Of a stretch of DNA of 49,446 nt, positions 9,439-18,819 are shown piece after piece. How positions within the stretch are numbered: position 1 is the first letter of the stretch; each line of letters begins with the position of its first letter. The DNA comes from Leptospira sp. 96542 (lineage in GTDB: Bacteria; Spirochaetota; Leptospiria; Leptospirales; Leptospiraceae). The DNA is taken from the NCBI GenBank assembly GCA_029310945.1, contig JARJFC010000030.1, forward strand, positions 1 to 49,446. Direction: 5' to 3'. The notes beneath the pieces are model-generated. The model was not told the DNA's origin. It was given only the letters and a program-made list of their open reading frames with translations, and ran no database searches. Both the position numbers and the translations under genes were made by a program.

Positions 9439-10121
9439 GCCGATTGTATTTGGTTTCCAATTCCATTGGCAATGATCTGGACATCCCTCCAAGAACCAAA
9501 CAGTTATTAGAAGATGCGGATTGGATTTTGGGTGAAGAGTTCAGAACTACTTCCACCTTACTGAAAAAACTCGGCATTCAAAAATCCTTCGATCTACTGA
9601 ACGAACACACAAACCCAAAAGAATTGAAAGAAATTGGACTTTTACTAGCTGGAAAAAAACTCACCTGTCTCATTTCTGATTCTGGCAGCCCTGGGCTCGA
9701 AGACCCTGGGAAGTGGCTCGTTCCTCTTGCCTGGGAAATGGGAGTCGAAGTTCGCTCCGCTCCTGGACCGACAGCCCTTATGGCCGCACTCACAAGCTCT
9801 GGGTTTTCCACCTCTCCTTTCACCTTTCTTGGATTTTTACCCCGAGAGGAAAAAGAAAGAGAGAGAGTTTTGAAGGCTTACCTCGGTTATGGCTCGACCC
9901 TCTGTTTTTACGAAACTCCCTACCGAACCAAACATGTAATGGAAACCTTATCGAAAATCCTTCCGAACGATCGGCGTGTGTATTTGGTGGCAGGCATTTC
10001 AACGAACCAAGAAATTCACTTTCGGGGTAATGCGAAGGAAATTTTACACTCAGTTACTAAATTAGGAAAATTGCCCCCCGTCTTCGTGATCGAAGAGAAA
10101 AAAGAAAGGCAGTTTCGATAG
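9435..10121 (+). CDS. RsmI-like SAM-dependent (tetrapyrrole-methylase family) methyltransferase
   Basis: A 228-residue protein of the family that includes RsmI, which 2'-O-methylates C1402 of 16S rRNA. Seen in order are LYLVSNSIGN at the start (RsmI: VATPIGN), SDSGSPGLEDPG near residue 79, GPTALMAALTSSG near 113, and FLGFLPREEKER near 133. It is about 50 residues shorter than RsmI and lacks its C-terminal extension. It may therefore be a short RsmI or a paralogue with another target. The ATG at 9435 overlaps the previous stop. Confidence 0.8.
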   Translation: MSRLYLVSNSIGNDLDIPPRTKQLLEDADWILGEEFRTTSTLLKKLGIQKSFDLLNEHTNPKELKEIGLLLAGKKLTCLISDSGSPGLEDPGKWLVPLAWEMGVEVRSAPGPTALMAALTSSGFSTSPFTFLGFLPREEKERERVLKAYLGYGSTLCFYETPYRTKHVMETLSKILPNDRRVYLVAGISTNQEIHFRGNAKEILHSVTKLGKLPPVFVIEEKKERQFR

Positions 10122-10125
10122 TTTC

Positions 10126-10154
10126 TTGACAAAGCCTCTGTTATATTGAACAAT
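10126..10154 (+). promoter_or_regulatory. Candidate promoter for the XRE-cupin gene
   Basis: TTGACA at 10126-10131 and AACAAT at 10149-10154 are separated by 17 bases. The predicted start of transcription would fall at about 10161, which is exactly the ATG of the regulator gene. No ribosome-binding site precedes that ATG, consistent with a leaderless mRNA. The -10 match is only four of six. Confidence 0.4.
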
Positions 10155-10160
10155 TGGCCA

Positions 10161-10784
10161 ATGGTGACCAAACTTGAACTCCCATCTGATTCCAATGATT
10201 CTCCTATCGCTGAATCAGGTGATTATATAACAGACGTAGTCAAAGAAAATTTAAAACTCATACGCCATACAAAAGGATTTTCCTTAGATAAACTTGCCAA
10301 TCGTTGTGGGGTGAGTCGTGCGATGTTGTCACAGATTGAACAAGGTAAGTCAGTTCCCACAATCTCCGTACTTTGGAAAATTGCGAATGGTCTGAGTGTT
10401 CCTTTCTCTGAATTATTGAAGGAAAAAAACCAAGACGGTATCCATCTATTAAAGGCTGAAAACTCAAAAGTTCTTTATTCCAATTCGAAGGTGTTTGCGA
10501 GCCGAGCCCTTTTTCCTTTCCTTGGAAACCGCAAAACAGAATTTTATGAACTGATTTTGAGGCCAGGAGGACACGAAGTTGCGGAACCCCACAAAACTGG
10601 TACAATAGAAAACTTGGTTGTGGTTTCTGGCAAACTAAGGTTACGCGTTGGCGAAAAAGTAGTAGAATTAGAGCCAAAAGATTCAGTCTACTTCAAAGCA
10701 GATGTTTCACATGAATATTCCAATCCCACTGACGGTGAAACACTTATGTATTTGGTAATGGATTACACTGACGAAATAGGTTAA
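10161..10784 (+). CDS. XRE-family regulator with C-terminal cupin domain
   Basis: A DNA-binding transcription regulator. Residues about 30-85 form an HTH_3 domain ([20 protein letters not shown], then [10 protein letters not shown]). Residues about 125-205 are a cupin (LRPGG, then [19 protein letters not shown]). This architecture occurs in small-molecule-responsive regulators of amino-acid, polyamine and fatty-acid genes, and the ligand here is unknown. The frame extends to TTG 10146. ATG 10161 is preferred because it coincides with a predicted transcription start. prmA follows after two bases, so the two are probably co-transcribed. Confidence 0.9.
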   Translation: MVTKLELPSDSNDSPIAESGDYITDVVKENLKLIRHTKGFSLDKLANRCGVSRAMLSQIEQGKSVPTISVLWKIANGLSVPFSELLKEKNQDGIHLLKAENSKVLYSNSKVFASRALFPFLGNRKTEFYELILRPGGHEVAEPHKTGTIENLVVVSGKLRLRVGEKVVELEPKDSVYFKADVSHEYSNPTDGETLMYLVMDYTDEIG

Positions 10785-10786
10785 CA

Positions 10787-11713
10787 TTGGAATACCGCGA
10801 AGTAAAAGTCAATTTACCAAAAGATTTATCAGACGAATTTTACGCACTACTCGACTCATTACAATGCGCAGGGTATTATGAAATTTTATTTGATGGGGAA
10901 GCACCTAAGGAAAAAGATCAGGGTCTCATTAGAGAAAATACAAATATTAGAATCTACTTACAAACAGATGAAATCAGCAAAGAATTACAAATTATTATTT
11001 TTTTAAAAATAAATGCTCCTGACAATTCCAATTATGAAACACGATTGATTGAAACGAGAGATTACGAAGAAGCTTATAAGGAATATTATAAACCTTTTCC
11101 TATAGGAAGAAAATTATGGGTCATTCCTACTTGGGAAAAAAAAGAGCCCACAACCATAAATTTATGGAAACCGAATAGTGGAATTCCTCTTTTTATTAAT
11201 CCGGGTGTTGCTTTTGGAACTGGGCACCACGAAACAACCAAACTGATATTAGAATATTTTGATGAACTACATGCACAAAATAAATTTAATTTCCAATCTG
11301 CCTGCGACATAGGAACTGGTTCGGGAATATTGTCTATCGGTCTTGCTAAACTAAATACAAACAAAATTTTTGCTTTGGATATCGATCCGAATGCCGTTAA
11401 GGCAGCATGGTCAAATTGGTTGGACAATGAATTTGATTCTGAAAAAAGTTTTACTGTGGAAGAATCGGGCATTGATAATCCAAAACTGGAAAACACCCAA
11501 TACGATCTGGCAATTGCAAATATCACATTTGCCGTCCTTTCGCAAAATATTAGGCAACTCGCAAAAGTTAACTCAAAACGTTTTATATTTTCTGGTATTG
11601 TTTCGGACAAAAAAGATACATTTCTAAATCTGCTCCAAAGTCATTTGCCTGGCAAACTCCTATATTCAAAAGAATGGAATGAGTGGTGGGTTTTAGACTG
11701 GATTAAAAATTAA
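10787..11713 (+). CDS. prmA: Ribosomal protein L11 methyltransferase
   Basis: Methylates amino groups of ribosomal protein L11 using SAM. It has 308 residues. The N-terminal half is the L11-recognition domain. The catalytic domain shows NPGVAFGTGHHETT near residue 139, the SAM motif CDIGTGSGILSIGLAK near 172, ALDIDPNAVKAA near 197, and ANITFAVL near 244 (family N-I/P-P-like motif). The start is TTG 10787. The stop at 11711-11713 directly abuts the stop of the convergent gene, leaving no room for a terminator between them. Confidence 0.93.
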   Translation: MEYREVKVNLPKDLSDEFYALLDSLQCAGYYEILFDGEAPKEKDQGLIRENTNIRIYLQTDEISKELQIIIFLKINAPDNSNYETRLIETRDYEEAYKEYYKPFPIGRKLWVIPTWEKKEPTTINLWKPNSGIPLFINPGVAFGTGHHETTKLILEYFDELHAQNKFNFQSACDIGTGSGILSIGLAKLNTNKIFALDIDPNAVKAAWSNWLDNEFDSEKSFTVEESGIDNPKLENTQYDLAIANITFAVLSQNIRQLAKVNSKRFIFSGIVSDKKDTFLNLLQSHLPGKLLYSKEWNEWWVLDWIKN

Positions 11714-13828
11714 CTAATACCTATTAAGATATTTTATCAAACTTACTTGGTTGCCTTTATCATTATATTCAATTCGATCAAATATCGATTTTGTCATTAG
11801 TATCCCCCTACCATGCTCTTCATGATTTTCATTCATTTGATCAATTGATTTTTCCATATATTTTTTATGGTCAAAACCTTTACCTTCATCTGTCACTCGA
11901 TAAGCAACAAATTCTGAGTTAAACGAATACTCAATCTTCACCCTTTTTTGGCTATAACGTGGATCTTCTTGGCGTTTTTGCAAAAAATCCAAATAATTTC
12001 CGTCCACCAACGCATTCGTTTTTTCTTCAAAACTAATGTTTAGGTTACCATGCTCTACTGCATTGATGATAATTTCCCTGATACAAGATCTAACCTCCGT
12101 TTGCTCAATTGAACTCAGGTATTTGGCCAACTGCGAGGTTATTTTTTGTGAAACCAATTCTGCATTTCGCAAATAATTATTCATTGATAATTCAATTTTT
12201 TCTGATTCGATTAATTGTATCATGGTATCTTCTATTTGCGGAGATAGTGTAGCGACAACCTCTCGCGATTCACCGAAATCAATGTATTGAAGTCTACACA
12301 ACATCTCTTTTGGTTCTTGGATGTATTTCTGAGAAAACTCAGACATAAAACTAATGAGTGAACCTGTCATTTTAAGATCCGTCAATTTATCATTTACGAA
12401 CAAAGCGTTAAAATCGGATTTTTGCCCCTTACCTTTATAAAGGAATTCGGTTATCTTTTTTCCCAGGATATCTTTTAATTTAAACCCTAGATGTTTTGAT
12501 AAAGCTCTATTGGCATTTAAAACTTCAAAAGATTCATTCAATAAGAGTATCACCTCATCTGAACCTTGAAAGATTTCTCTAAATCTTTTTTCAGATTCTT
12601 CTATCTTTGACTTTGCAAACGATAACTCTCTTAGATTATCTCTCAGGCTTTTGGATAAAAAATTAATTCGATCAGCAAGCCCCAAGGATAATAAGATAAC
12701 TTCAACAGCAGTACCAATTTGAATTGTCCAACGAGTGACATGATTGTCAGGCAAAAACCCCAGACTTTTTAGTGAGTATAAGAGAACACCCAAAAGAAAA
12801 AAAGACCATGATATAAGATAATACCTAGAAGCTCTGACCTGACTTTTGAACGCATAAAGTCCACAAGAAATCATAACAAAAGCAGATAAAAATGCAATGC
12901 CAATGGAAGAAACCATTGCAACTCGATATGGTAAACTAAATGTAATTATAGATAAAGTAGAGACGAAGCCAGCCCAAACAAAAATTGAAAAAAACACTTT
13001 TTCACTCAATTTTTTAATACTCAAAAAATAATTTGCAAAGATAACACCAGTTACGCAGGATAAACAAATAAAGAATGGAAGGCAATAGTTCCCCCACCAC
13101 ACCCAATTTGGCCAAAAGTATTGAAAAGCAAAACCATTATTCACCAAGTGAAAGAATGTAATCGATGTAATAAAAAATACATATGATAGATAACTTTTTT
13201 CTCTCGTAAAAACATAAATTGAAAAATTATACAGTGCCATTACGAACATGATTCCATAAAACAGACCAAAAACGATTTGTTCTTTGTTCATTTTTTGGAT
13301 GAGTTCTTTCTCAGTCCAAACATCCAACACTAAAGGTATCGTTGACTCAGAAGAAATCCGCATATAATATTTTGATATAGATCTAGGTTTTTCAATCAGT
13401 GGAAAAATAATATTGCGATAGTCCTCGTTTCGATCCTCATACGGGAATTTATCTCCCAAACGAGTGAGAAGCGTTTTAGGAAGGTTAGATCCAAAAATTT
13501 CCACTTCGTCAATGAGTGGAAAATTATACTCAATATACCAATTGATTTCCTGATCTGAAGGATTTATGACAGAAAACAAAATCCAAAACTGTGAAGACGA
13601 AAATCCCAAATTAGGACTTTGGATTTTCTGAAACTGATCATCCAATTTCCCAGATCGGATGTCTTCACTTGCAAATGATTTTGTTTTGTCTTCCAAAATC
13701 AGCGAATTTTGCCAAATCGGTTGGCCAATCATTTGTTCATGTAGGATAATTGTTCCTTCGGACCAAAGTAAAGCTGGCAGAAAAATAAGGAAAAACGTAA
13801 AAATTCGCATATAAATCCAAAATTCCAA
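11714..13828 (-). CDS. 7TMR-DISM sensor with PAS and RsbW-like ATPase domains
   Basis: A membrane signalling protein of 704 residues. In order it has a signal peptide, an extracellular 7TMR-DISM sensory domain (about 40-180), seven hydrophobic segments (about 185-390), a short coiled linker, a PAS domain (about 415-480) and a C-terminal ATPase (about 570-700). The ATPase has REIIINAVEHGN (N-box) and VTDEGKGFD (G1), then HGRGILMTKS. That form is the SpoIIAB/RsbW anti-sigma type, not an ordinary His-kinase, and no H-box is obvious before it. Output is probably a partner-switching pathway (inference). The start is TTG 13828 with AGGGAG 11 bases upstream, or ATG 13810, which gives a cleaner signal peptide (MRIFTFFLIFLPALLWSEG). 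Confidence 0.88.
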   Translation of the reverse strand: MEFWIYMRIFTFFLIFLPALLWSEGTIILHEQMIGQPIWQNSLILEDKTKSFASEDIRSGKLDDQFQKIQSPNLGFSSSQFWILFSVINPSDQEINWYIEYNFPLIDEVEIFGSNLPKTLLTRLGDKFPYEDRNEDYRNIIFPLIEKPRSISKYYMRISSESTIPLVLDVWTEKELIQKMNKEQIVFGLFYGIMFVMALYNFSIYVFTREKSYLSYVFFITSITFFHLVNNGFAFQYFWPNWVWWGNYCLPFFICLSCVTGVIFANYFLSIKKLSEKVFFSIFVWAGFVSTLSIITFSLPYRVAMVSSIGIAFLSAFVMISCGLYAFKSQVRASRYYLISWSFFLLGVLLYSLKSLGFLPDNHVTRWTIQIGTAVEVILLSLGLADRINFLSKSLRDNLRELSFAKSKIEESEKRFREIFQGSDEVILLLNESFEVLNANRALSKHLGFKLKDILGKKITEFLYKGKGQKSDFNALFVNDKLTDLKMTGSLISFMSEFSQKYIQEPKEMLCRLQYIDFGESREVVATLSPQIEDTMIQLIESEKIELSMNNYLRNAELVSQKITSQLAKYLSSIEQTEVRSCIREIIINAVEHGNLNISFEEKTNALVDGNYLDFLQKRQEDPRYSQKRVKIEYSFNSEFVAYRVTDEGKGFDHKKYMEKSIDQMNENHEEHGRGILMTKSIFDRIEYNDKGNQVSLIKYLNRY

Positions 13829-13933
13829 GATAAATTGGACTCCCTCTGTGAAAAAAGTAAGGGATAGTAGAAATTAAATTACTTATTTTTTCTAGCCTTT
13901 TTTGTTTCTCGTGACAATTTAGGGAAAGATCGT

Positions 13934-15313
13934 ATGAACCGCAAAAAATTCCTAAAAACGTTAAGTACCATTGCTGTGGTTGGCGCCACTTCCATTCCCA
14001 AAAAGGCTCACGGGCAAGTCATTGACCCATTAAAAAACCTAGAGACGAAACCCAAAAATTCAAATGCAAAGAAAGCAATCATTCTCGGTGGAGGTCTCTC
14101 TGGCCTCTATGCAGCTTATCTTTTAAAACAAACTGGCTTCGAAACAATCATCATTGAAAAAGGGGATCGACTAGGGGGAAGAATCCATACATACAAAAAC
14201 ACTGAACTTGGAATATTACAAGACTTAGGTGGTGAATGGATAGGAGACGGACAAAGTGATATTAAAAGTTTAGTTCGTCAACTGAACTTAGAACTACTCC
14301 CTTCATTTGTCTCTGAAAAATTTAATATCAACCAACCAAAATCAGATATCCTAAAAATTTCTGAGCCTTCGATTGAAACACTTGAGAAAGTAATTGATCT
14401 CCATAAGTCTTTGGGATCCAACCAAAAACAAGGTTTAGATAAAATAAATTTTTCTGCTTATGCAAGATACCAAGGAATCTCTGAAGAAGAAGTTAAATCT
14501 TTAAATCAGATTTACCGAATCATCCTCGGTGAAGATTTACACAAAATTTCAAGTGAATCAGTTCTCGATGATTTGTCTGCATTACAATCTGCATTAAAAC
14601 CAAAATATGTTGTAAAAGGCGGAGCGGAAAGTATTATAACAGAACTGACGAACCTACTAAAGGGACAAGAAATATCATTAGGGGATCCTGTTGTAAAAGT
14701 ATCTCAACAAAAAAATCAAGCAGTTGTGGAACTTTCCACAGGGAAAACATATAAAGCAAGTTTGGTGGTATGCACTCTTCCTACTACAGCAGTCCTTGAC
14801 ATCAAATGGACTCCTGGCCTACCAAAGGATTTACTCTATTCTGGTCTACGTATGCAAACAGGGAAAATTTCCAAAAACTTGATTCTTTGCAAAGATAAAC
14901 CGAGTTTGAACAAATACTTTCAAGTAACAAATACACCTGCTGAGACACTTTATTTGGGTGAACAAGCTTTGAATTCTGGTATGGCAGCCATCACATCGAT
15001 TTCAACTGGAGATAGAGCTGGACTGATAGAGGCAGGAAACAATCACCAAAAACAGTCACTACTGAAAATTGCTTTGGACGAATATTCTGAATTGGAATTG
15101 GCAAATGAAAATGCTTTTTACTTTCATAGCTTCAAAGCTAATACAGGACGTTCAGGATTTGTTTCTTTATTTCCACCAGGCAGTTTCGGCATCAAAGAAG
15201 TTTGGTTTGAACCATTTGAAAGAGTATTTTTTGCTGGAGAACATTTGGCACCTCACACAGGTTCAATGGATGCGGCCGTTGCATCCGCTATTCAGGCAAT
15301 CAGTAAAACTTAA
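13934..15313 (+). CDS. Flavin-containing amine oxidase family protein
   Basis: An FAD-dependent oxidoreductase of 459 residues. The N-terminus NRKKFLKTL plus a hydrophobic stretch resembles a twin-arginine signal with RK in place of RR, implying export after folding. The FAD-binding motif is IILGGGLSGLYAAYLL at about residues 50-65, followed by the GGR motif (DRLGGRIHT) and DLGGEWIG. The C-terminal flavin contact is FFAGEHLAPHTGSMDAAVAS. The family oxidises amines, amino acids or polyenes, and the substrate is not determinable. ATG 13934 has AGGGAAAG at 13920-13927 as its ribosome-binding site. It runs divergently from the preceding sensor gene. Confidence 0.88.
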   Translation: MNRKKFLKTLSTIAVVGATSIPKKAHGQVIDPLKNLETKPKNSNAKKAIILGGGLSGLYAAYLLKQTGFETIIIEKGDRLGGRIHTYKNTELGILQDLGGEWIGDGQSDIKSLVRQLNLELLPSFVSEKFNINQPKSDILKISEPSIETLEKVIDLHKSLGSNQKQGLDKINFSAYARYQGISEEEVKSLNQIYRIILGEDLHKISSESVLDDLSALQSALKPKYVVKGGAESIITELTNLLKGQEISLGDPVVKVSQQKNQAVVELSTGKTYKASLVVCTLPTTAVLDIKWTPGLPKDLLYSGLRMQTGKISKNLILCKDKPSLNKYFQVTNTPAETLYLGEQALNSGMAAITSISTGDRAGLIEAGNNHQKQSLLKIALDEYSELELANENAFYFHSFKANTGRSGFVSLFPPGSFGIKEVWFEPFERVFFAGEHLAPHTGSMDAAVASAIQAISKT

Positions 15314-15317
15314 GAAC

Positions 15318-16427
15318 TCATTTGATTCCGAAGACAAACCTCATCGGTCGAAATGGCCGAATGAGGAAATGGTATATAAAAAAACTTATAAAAAAAACTA
15401 CAAACACATGCAAAACAAATTTTATTGCAATGTGACAATCGACCATCTGGATAAAAAATGCAAAAATTAACGAAATAGGATGGTGCAATAAATAAATCGG
15501 TAAACTAGCCTCTATTAAGTACTTTCCACGATTGGTCATTGTATTATAAAATTTGGCAAAGATACTTACTAATAAGGATGTCCATAAAAACGGTAACAAA
15601 ACCCATAAGAAAATATGAAAAGTTCGCAAATAAAATGGAACAGCGCCCAAGTACATCCACATAGGATCAGAAATCTCCAAACCTTTAAATATAACCAAAA
15701 AAACTATCGCCCAAATGCCCAATGCCAAAGTTTTGAGTGAATTGAATTGATTTTGAATTTGAAAGTAAATTTTTCTGTGATAGGAAAAAACTCCGGTGAA
15801 AAAAAATGCAAACTGAAACCAAAATGTTAATTTTGCAATCCCCCAAACACTCATACCCTTTGGAAATTGTGTATGAGCAGCAAGGACAATAAAAAAACAA
15901 AATAAAATTAGAACAATTTTGAATAAAAAATTATTTTGAATCCAAGCAGTAGACCTAGAACCAAACAACCATTTTGGGGAAATAATAAACGCACAACTGA
16001 ATAGAAATAAATCTACAAGAAACCAAATATGAGAGTGTTGAAAAAACCTTTCAGAAAAAAAACGATTTAAAAATTCAAATACATCCAGACCTGGGTATTT
16101 AATTCGTTCCATCAAATAATATTGAATGGGTGCCAAAAAAATGAGTCCAATGACCATCGGAATCAATATCCGTTTGATCCTTCCTTCGGTGTAATTTAAT
16201 TTTCCTTTTTTTTCCCAAACCAAGGCTGAAAAAAAACCAGATATCATAAAGAACATCGGCATTCGAAAACTATGAACCCAATAACAGAAATAAGATAATA
16301 ATACACTTCGTTCTTCATTTTGAACTGCATAATGAATTGAATCAGCATACACAATGGCAGCATGAAAAAACACACCCAATAACAATGCAAATGACCTAAG
16401 ATTATCTAAATAATACAATCGTCCCAT
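15318..16427 (-). CDS. Acyltransferase-3 family membrane protein (OpgC/MdoC-like)
   Basis: A 369-residue integral membrane protein with about ten hydrophobic segments. The opening LDNLRSFALLLGVFFHAAIV is the typical first segment of acyltransferase 3, with the conserved His in FFHA. A second family mark is RMPMFFMISGFFSALVWEKKG. These proteins move acyl or succinyl groups onto sugars, glucans or lipids at the inner membrane. The donor and acceptor cannot be read here. The start is ATG 16427. It converges on the amine oxidase gene with only four bases between stops. Confidence 0.9.
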   Translation of the reverse strand: MGRLYYLDNLRSFALLLGVFFHAAIVYADSIHYAVQNEERSVLLSYFCYWVHSFRMPMFFMISGFFSALVWEKKGKLNYTEGRIKRILIPMVIGLIFLAPIQYYLMERIKYPGLDVFEFLNRFFSERFFQHSHIWFLVDLFLFSCAFIISPKWLFGSRSTAWIQNNFLFKIVLILFCFFIVLAAHTQFPKGMSVWGIAKLTFWFQFAFFFTGVFSYHRKIYFQIQNQFNSLKTLALGIWAIVFLVIFKGLEISDPMWMYLGAVPFYLRTFHIFLWVLLPFLWTSLLVSIFAKFYNTMTNRGKYLIEASLPIYLLHHPISLIFAFFIQMVDCHIAIKFVLHVFVVFFISFFIYHFLIRPFRPMRFVFGIK

Positions 16428-16508
16428 TGGGTTTCATTTTTTTTTAAAGGACTTCAGGAAGCATTTCTTTTCTTGACAACATTCTATTTTTTGTTTTCTG
16501 ATAATGTA

Positions 16509-16802
16509 ATGGCAGACCTAGGCGAAGAGCGTTTTTTTTCGACAATTAGCGATGAGGAAATTGCAAAGGAGCGAAAAAAAGCAAAAGAATTAAAGAATAC
16601 AGCTTGGTGGAAAAATAAAAGGTCGTCCGGAATCTGTCACTATTGCGGAAAAAAATTCAAAATGGAAGAGATAACAATGGATCACCTAATACCACTTATC
16701 CGAGGCGGTAAATCGGTAAAAGCAAATCTAGTTCCTGCATGTAAAGATTGTAATTCCAAAAAAAAACATAGTTTACCCTTTGAGAAGGAATTCTTTTCGT
16801 AA
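16509..16802 (+). CDS. HNH endonuclease family protein
   Basis: A small nuclease-fold protein of about 97 residues. The zinc/HNH core is clear: CHYCGKKF, then TMDHLIPLIRGG, then NLVPACKDCNSKK. The CxxC pairs bind zinc, the His of DH is the catalytic residue, and N(x)H-type residues follow. Such small HNH proteins act as nicking or homing-like nucleases or in DNA repair. Nothing mobile is seen next to it. The frame also extends up to TTG 16473, but ATG 16509 (MADLGEERFF) is preferred. Its stop overlaps the ATG of the next gene. Confidence 0.88.
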   Translation: MADLGEERFFSTISDEEIAKERKKAKELKNTAWWKNKRSSGICHYCGKKFKMEEITMDHLIPLIRGGKSVKANLVPACKDCNSKKKHSLPFEKEFFS

Positions 16803-17167
16803 TGGATTTAAAGGATCTTGGCTTTGCTGGTGACGATTTTTTACCAAACCGTGCTACGGAAGAAATTGATTTGGTTGATGAAAATGGAACCACCTATCAA
16901 TGGGAAGTATTTTACTCTTTTTCACTATCCGGTGTTGATTACCTTGTTTTCATTCCAAATACAGAACAAGAATATCAGTTTGTAAATGTAGAATTAGACG
17001 ACCCAGACTCAGATGTTCCTGGTTATATTGTCATGAAACTTGCGTTCGATGACTCTGGGGAAGAATTATTAGAAGAAATTTTGGACGAAGAGGAACTATC
17101 GGAAGTTCGTGAATATGTAGAAGATGAAATTGGACTCATTGGTCAATTTTTAGGCCAGGAGGAATGA
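16802..17167 (+). CDS. DUF1292 family protein
   Basis: A 121-residue acidic protein. The pattern IDLVDENGTTYQWEVFYSF, then VDYLVFIPNTEQ, then EELLEEILDEEELSEV, closely follows the DUF1292 family of small acidic proteins of unknown function. There is no signal peptide. ATG 16802 overlaps the HNH stop (TAATG), so the two are translated together. Its last 32 bases overlap the end of the convergent MaoC gene. Confidence 0.75.
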   Translation: MDLKDLGFAGDDFLPNRATEEIDLVDENGTTYQWEVFYSFSLSGVDYLVFIPNTEQEYQFVNVELDDPDSDVPGYIVMKLAFDDSGEELLEEILDEEELSEVREYVEDEIGLIGQFLGQEE

Positions 17168-17573
17168 CTGTTGTTTCTCCCTTGCTCACCACTTCATTTT
17201 TTTGATTTGTCCAAATGATTTTCATTTTCACTGCTTTCATTCTGTTTATCTTCTCAACAACTTCGACCGTACAAGTTATGGTGTCTCCAAAATAAACTGG
17301 TTTTCGAAACTTTGTTACAGTCTCCAAAGCAACTGTACCGAGACCTGGAAGTTTCATTCCAAGAACCGGAGCTAGTAGAGAAGCGGCAAGTCCTCCATGT
17401 GCTATCCTTGTTCCAAAATTAGATTGTTTCGCATATTCTTCATCAACGTGGAGAGGATTAAAGTCGCCACTGATACCAGCAAATAAATACACATCAGTCT
17501 CCGAAATAGTCTTAGTAAAGGAGGCCCTATCACCTAACTCTATTTCATCGAATGTTCTTCCTTTAACGTACAT
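17136..17573 (-). CDS. MaoC-family (R)-specific enoyl-CoA hydratase
   Basis: A hot-dog-fold hydratase of 146 residues. The catalytic motif is SGDFNPLHVDEEYA near residue 35 (Asp and His of hydratase 2/PhaJ), followed by RIAHGGLAASLL. It adds water to trans-2-enoyl-CoA to give (R)-3-hydroxyacyl-CoA. ATG 17573 (MYVKGRTF) is chosen over ATG 17582 because AGGA sits about ten bases before it but directly abuts the other. It is the last gene of an operon with the acyl-CoA ligase, the dehydrogenase and the histidine kinase, and follows the kinase stop by only a few bases. Confidence 0.9.
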   Translation of the reverse strand: MYVKGRTFDEIELGDRASFTKTISETDVYLFAGISGDFNPLHVDEEYAKQSNFGTRIAHGGLAASLLAPVLGMKLPGLGTVALETVTKFRKPVYFGDTITCTVEVVEKINRMKAVKMKIIWTNQKNEVVSKGETTVIPPGLKIDQ

Positions 17574-17585
17574 ATTACCCATTTC

Positions 17586-18812
17586 CTATTTTTTTTGTAT
17601 AAATTCAAAATGATACATCACTCCTCGATTAGGTTCTGAAAAAAAATCCTTTTCACGTCCCTTCATTTGACTGCAGAGTGAATAAATTACGGATAAACCA
17701 ATGGATTCACTTTTTTTCCGATCAAATCCCTCTGGAAACCCTCGTCCGTTATCTCTATAAATCAATTCAGTGTTACCCGAGGGGTATACAATAAATTTTA
17801 TTTTTATCTTCGCTTCTGTTTGGTTTATAAATGCATGACGAAAACTATTAGTCAACATCTCCGTAATCATAAGACCCATTGGAATTGCGTTGACCAAATT
17901 AAACTCGATATGTTGAATTTCTAACTCGATGGAAACATCCATACGCATGTACATTAGTTTTATATTTTCAACAAGGCTTGAAATGTAATCTAATGAACTT
18001 AAACTAGATAAATTTTTTGAACTATACAATTTTTCATGTACGAGAGCAATCGCTTTAATACGAACAATACTTTGCTCTAATATATCAGCTGTTTCCTTAG
18101 GTGCCGAATACGCTTGTAATTGTAAAAAGGAAATAATTACAGCCAAATTATTTTTTACACGATGGTGAACTTCTGTTAAAAGAGTCTGGTTTTCTTTAAT
18201 AGACTTCTCCAACTTTGTTTGGTTCTCCATATAACTCGTAATATCAGATATTACAGCCACAGTCTTTTTGGTTTTTCCACTACTTGCAGGAATGAACAAA
18301 CGGTGTTCAAGTGCCCATTTAATTCGACCATCCGGAAACAAAATTCTATACATTAAACCAGTATGATTCTCAGTCAATCCATGAATCCAAATTTGACTCA
18401 TCCGATCTCTATCTTCAGGGTGAACTCTTTCTATCAAAACCTCAGGTTTAGAAATGATTGTTTCCGAATCATACTCAAACAGTTCACAAAACTGTGCACT
18501 TAAAAAATCAATTATCCAAGTTTCTATATTAAAAATAATAACGGCATCTTCAATACGTTCCAAAATTGTTTTATAAAGAATATCTGACTCATTTTTTTCT
18601 AGTATAACAACCTTTTGGCGCTTGAGTTCTCGAAATAACAGAAAGAATATGATAACGCCGGAAAATGAAACAAATAACCAGCCTTTCAGGCTCTGTATTT
18701 GCCTCACCTCTTCTGATGATTGCATAAAAAAAACGAGGGCAAAATCTGAAAAATAAATCCAAAGATACCCGAGCGACAGATAAATCAATGTTACTCGGAT
18801 CGCTGGTTTCAT
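17586..18812 (-). CDS. Membrane PAS sensor histidine kinase (HisKA_2/PdtaS type)
   Basis: A 408-residue sensor kinase. Two hydrophobic segments (about 5-28 and 45-63) flank a very short outside loop. One PAS domain follows (about 75-190). The phospho-acceptor helix is of the HisKA_2 type: LLTEVHHRVKNNLAVIISFL near residue 215, with His in EVHHRVKNN. The ATPase has MLTNSFRHAF (N-box) and YRDNGRGFPEG (G1). Kinases of this class often signal to response regulators with RNA-binding (ANTAR) or other outputs, and no regulator gene is adjacent. ATG 18812 uses AAAGGAAA located inside the last codons of the dehydrogenase gene, so translation is coupled to it. Confidence 0.9.
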   Translation of the reverse strand: MKPAIRVTLIYLSLGYLWIYFSDFALVFFMQSSEEVRQIQSLKGWLFVSFSGVIIFFLLFRELKRQKVVILEKNESDILYKTILERIEDAVIIFNIETWIIDFLSAQFCELFEYDSETIISKPEVLIERVHPEDRDRMSQIWIHGLTENHTGLMYRILFPDGRIKWALEHRLFIPASSGKTKKTVAVISDITSYMENQTKLEKSIKENQTLLTEVHHRVKNNLAVIISFLQLQAYSAPKETADILEQSIVRIKAIALVHEKLYSSKNLSSLSSLDYISSLVENIKLMYMRMDVSIELEIQHIEFNLVNAIPMGLMITEMLTNSFRHAFINQTEAKIKIKFIVYPSGNTELIYRDNGRGFPEGFDRKKSESIGLSVIYSLCSQMKGREKDFFSEPNRGVMYHFEFIQKK

Positions 18813-18819
18813 TTGATAA

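Noticed and set aside
16473..16505. TTGACA and GATAAT before the HNH gene as a promoter
   Set aside because: The spacing is 21 bases, too long for a standard promoter, and the -10 would sit four bases from the start codon.
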